25,162 bases of DNA, from positions 1 to 25,162 of the forward strand of contig CAKUHV010000010.1 in the NCBI GenBank assembly GCA_934659445.1, written 5' to 3'. Under the pieces are notes generated by a model. It was not told where the DNA came from and ran no database searches. It saw only the letters and a list, made by a program, of their open reading frames with translations. Position numbers and translations under genes: made by a program. Shown in pieces: positions 23,244 to 25,162 of this stretch. The first letter of the stretch is position 1. Every line of letters starts with the position of its first letter. Source of the stretch: an uncultured Oscillospiraceae bacterium (GTDB lineage: Bacteria > Bacillota > Clostridia > Oscillospirales > Oscillospiraceae).

Positions 23244-24719
23244 TTAAACCTTATCAGGATTCTTCAACGGTGCCAAATACTTTACTCTCCAATTCTCGTC
23301 AACCGGCTTTGTTACAGCACTCACAACAATGCAGATCGCAATATTGGCCAGGAAGCCCCAGAAGCCGCCCATAAAGCCCAGCGGGTTGCCCCAAACGATA
23401 GTGCCAAGGGCGGACACGACCAGACCCGCCAGATAACCCAAGCAGGCGCCTTCCTTGGTCATGCGCTTGAACACGAAGATGCCCATAACTGGGACGATCA
23501 TCTGTGCAAAACCAGCCAGCGTCAGGTTGATCAGGATCTCAATGGTCTGAATGGTCATAAAGGACATGATCACACCGATCACCAGGATAACCAGCACAAA
23601 CATCCGGCCCCACTGTCTGACCTTCTCATCGGAAGCATCAGGTCTGACGGTCTCGCCAATGTCAATGGCGAGGATGGAGGAGCAGGTCACCAGGATAGAG
23701 GAAATGGTCGACATACCGGCCGCCAGAATGCCCAGAGTTACAAAAATACCCCAGACAGGCGCATATTCGGCCATGAAGGCCACCAGGCCATTTTCAGGGT
23801 TGGCCATCTCAGGCATTGAAACGTGCATATTCAGGCCGCAGAACACTACAGGCAGGCAGACCGCGAAGCAGAAGAACGCGCCCATATAACCGGCCAGCTT
23901 GCGGCAGTCCTTACTGGACTTAGCGGCGTAAGTGCGCTGCCACACATAAGGAGCAAAGAAACCACCGAGGCCCTGAATGAAGAAGAAGGACAAATACCGT
24001 CTCCAGCTCCAGTACTCAGTAACATCCTTATAGTACAAAACCTCGGGAGCGGTTTCCATCAGGCGCTTCCAGCTTTCGGCATAGCCGCCGTTGGTGCCCG
24101 CAACAATAAACAGGCAGCCCCACAGAATAACGATGAACAGTAGGCCCTGCGCCGTGTCCACCCACGCCTGAGAGGTGAAGCCTCCGAAATACACATAGAT
24201 GCCAACCACCACAGCGGTGATCAGGATAGCAGCCTTGAAGGAAATAACATCATTGGTGATGGCGCTCATAGCCCAAGAGACGCCGCGGATCTGTGCCATC
24301 ATGGACGGGATGCAGAACGCCAACATACCGACCGCGATCAGCAGCTTAAACCCCTTGGAGCGGTAATAATCAGATACCAGCTGGGCGGGCGTTACAAAGT
24401 TATGGGCCTTGGACAGCTTCCAGAAACGAGGGCCGAAAACGCCCATGCAGGAAACTACCAGAAGCTGCCACGTGCTGATGCCAATCCAGCCGATGCCGTT
24501 CTTATACAGGGAACCTACCACGCCCTGATAAAGACCGGTAGAGAACCAGGTCGCAACAGTGGTGAAAAACAGGATAAAGTTCTGTGTGCCAGTACCGATA
24601 AAGTAGCCACGGGAAGTAGAAACGGTCTCTTCTTTATACCCAAGTCCCAGACCAACGGCCAAGCTGAATGCCAAATAGACAACAATGGCGATAATCGCCG
24701 CAATCGTGTATGCGCCCAT
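23244..24719 (-). CDS. Sodium:solute symporter (SSS family)
   Basis: A 491-residue membrane protein with about 13 hydrophobic segments, typical of the SSS family (PanF, PutP, acetate and other organic-acid permeases). Family features are the early unwound-helix region TVATWFSTGLYQGVVG, the GGFTSQAWVDTAQG segment, and SILVTCSSILAIDI with its sodium-site serines. It overlaps the preceding DUF3311 gene by one base (TAATG), the usual arrangement for SSS carriers that need a small partner. It presumably imports the carboxylate that the rest of the operon breaks down, driven by the Na+ gradient. GC content, near 50% by eye, is clearly below that of the window's left half. Confidence 0.92.
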   Translation of the reverse strand: MGAYTIAAIIAIVVYLAFSLAVGLGLGYKEETVSTSRGYFIGTGTQNFILFFTTVATWFSTGLYQGVVGSLYKNGIGWIGISTWQLLVVSCMGVFGPRFWKLSKAHNFVTPAQLVSDYYRSKGFKLLIAVGMLAFCIPSMMAQIRGVSWAMSAITNDVISFKAAILITAVVVGIYVYFGGFTSQAWVDTAQGLLFIVILWGCLFIVAGTNGGYAESWKRLMETAPEVLYYKDVTEYWSWRRYLSFFFIQGLGGFFAPYVWQRTYAAKSSKDCRKLAGYMGAFFCFAVCLPVVFCGLNMHVSMPEMANPENGLVAFMAEYAPVWGIFVTLGILAAGMSTISSILVTCSSILAIDIGETVRPDASDEKVRQWGRMFVLVILVIGVIMSFMTIQTIEILINLTLAGFAQMIVPVMGIFVFKRMTKEGACLGYLAGLVVSALGTIVWGNPLGFMGGFWGFLANIAICIVVSAVTKPVDENWRVKYLAPLKNPDKV

Positions 24720-24958
24720 TATTTTACCTCCCCATTATCGTCTGTTTCATCAAAACTCTGCCAAAGCTTTTTGGAGCCATAGAACACCAGTCCGCAGCCA
24801 ACCAGGATGACCAGGTTGGTATACCACATGGTGAACGGCGTACCCAGAAGCATGGGCTCAACAACATTCAGGATAGGGAAAATAAAAGGGCTGAATACGA
24901 AGAATACATAGATCGCGAAAAGGATCCAATACAGAATCTGCTTCTTTTTTGTGCTCAT
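24719..24958 (-). CDS. DUF3311 family small membrane protein, SSS transporter partner
   Basis: A 79-residue protein with two membrane segments (ILYWILFAIYVFFVFSPFIF and YTNLVILVGCGLVFYG) joined by VEPMLLGTPFTMWY, which matches the PxxxGxPFxxWY pattern of DUF3311. Such proteins are nearly always encoded directly before an SSS symporter and are thought to help it assemble or function, as YhdT does beside PanF. GGGAGG stands seven bases before the ATG, and its stop overlaps the symporter start. Local GC is about 40%, the lowest in the window. Confidence 0.82.
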   Translation of the reverse strand: MSTKKKQILYWILFAIYVFFVFSPFIFPILNVVEPMLLGTPFTMWYTNLVILVGCGLVFYGSKKLWQSFDETDDNGEVK

Positions 24959-25011
24959 TTGTGTTCCTCCCTCGACTGATTTGAAGATTTCTTAGATATC
25001 GCAGAGTCCCA

Positions 25012-25037
25012 TGTTCCCGGCATCACATCCGGGAACA
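25012..25037 (-). repeat. Intercistronic 9-base-pair hairpin
   Basis: TGTTCCCGG (25012-25020) and CCGGGAACA (25029-25037) form a perfect stem with an 8-base loop in the 131-base gap between the edge gene and the DUF3311 gene. There is no U-tract on the minus strand. No promoter was seen between it and the DUF3311 gene. Confidence 0.65.
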
Positions 25038-25089
25038 CGGACATCTGCGCAACACAACCGTCTTACAGCCCTTTCAGGCTCCGTCAGAA

Positions 25090-25162
25090 TCAATACAGCA
25101 GGTCAAGCAGCTCGTTCAGGTTGGGCAGCTCGTCCAGATGCTCACACAGGTCGATGATCTTC
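25090..25162 (-). CDS. C-terminal fragment, probably a second MmgE/PrpD family protein (partial)
   Basis: Only the last 23 residues lie in the window (ending LPNLNELLDLLY); the gene begins beyond the right edge. The ending resembles that of MmgE/PrpD proteins (usually close to LxxLxDVRELxxLL) and of the one at 21794-23143 (QIVDTVMKLENLKGPQELLD). If so, the operon carries two paralogues, possibly for two dehydration steps or stereoisomers. So short a fragment cannot be assigned firmly. Confidence 0.5.
   Translation of the reverse strand, partial: KIIDLCEHLDELPNLNELLDLLY

Noticed and set aside
24580..24600. TGGCAC on the minus strand inside the symporter gene as a sigma-54 promoter
   Set aside because: No GC follows at the required 10-base distance from the GG, and it lies within a coding region.
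1..25162. Mobile elements, CRISPR arrays, tRNA or rRNA
   Set aside because: No transposase, integrase, phage gene, spaced direct repeats or stable RNA gene could be recognised on either strand.

Overview
The window looks like chromosomal DNA from a GC-rich Firmicute of the Oscillospiraceae type (Flavonifractor / Intestinimonas / Lawsonibacter-like gut anaerobe). The case rests on strong AGGAGG-type ribosome binding sites, a Bacillus-type LexA box, a lysine riboswitch, a YtrA-type GntR/ABC operon, a sigma-54 activator of clostridial style and fermentative carboxylic-acid genes. No rRNA, tRNA, insertion sequence or CRISPR array was seen. The organism is inferred, not proven.

Layout. 1-1527 (minus): an ECF sigma factor translationally coupled to an RsgI-like membrane anti-sigma protein that runs off the left edge. 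1605-2852 (minus): dinB (Pol IV) with a LexA box on its promoter. 3058-4942 (plus): a GntR regulator and a two-gene ABC transporter behind a 39-bp operator palindrome. 5004-6950 (minus): an NhaC-family transporter preceded by a lysine riboswitch with its own terminator, so it is probably a lysine carrier. 6934-9062: a PaaI-type thioesterase, an unrecognised helical protein and an alpha/beta hydrolase.

9328-14839 (plus): a sigma-54 activator followed by a clear -24/-12 promoter, then a DapF-family epimerase, a dicarboxylate/amino-acid:cation symporter and a diaminopimelate-dehydrogenase-like enzyme. Together they read as an inducible uptake, epimerisation and oxidative-deamination module for an amino acid related to diaminopimelate. 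Pocket motifs in both enzymes differ from the classical ones, so the substrate may not be diaminopimelate.

14910-25162 (minus): a long operon. In transcription order it holds the end of a probable MmgE/PrpD protein, a DUF3311 protein, a sodium:solute symporter, an MmgE/PrpD protein, an MBL-fold lactonase-like hydrolase, a PrpF-family isomerase, a PrpB/dimethylmalate-lyase-like lyase, a LeuC/LeuD-type hydro-lyase, a D-2-hydroxyacid dehydrogenase and a glycerate kinase. The order suggests import, lactone opening, dehydration, double-bond isomerisation, rehydration, C-C cleavage, then reduction and phosphorylation of a C3 fragment into glycolysis. It resembles the lower nicotinate-fermentation route of Eubacterium barkeri and the methylcitrate pathway, but matches neither. 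Three large intercistronic hairpins punctuate it, and GC content falls toward its promoter-proximal end. This operon and the sigma-54 module are the best candidates for undescribed biology here.
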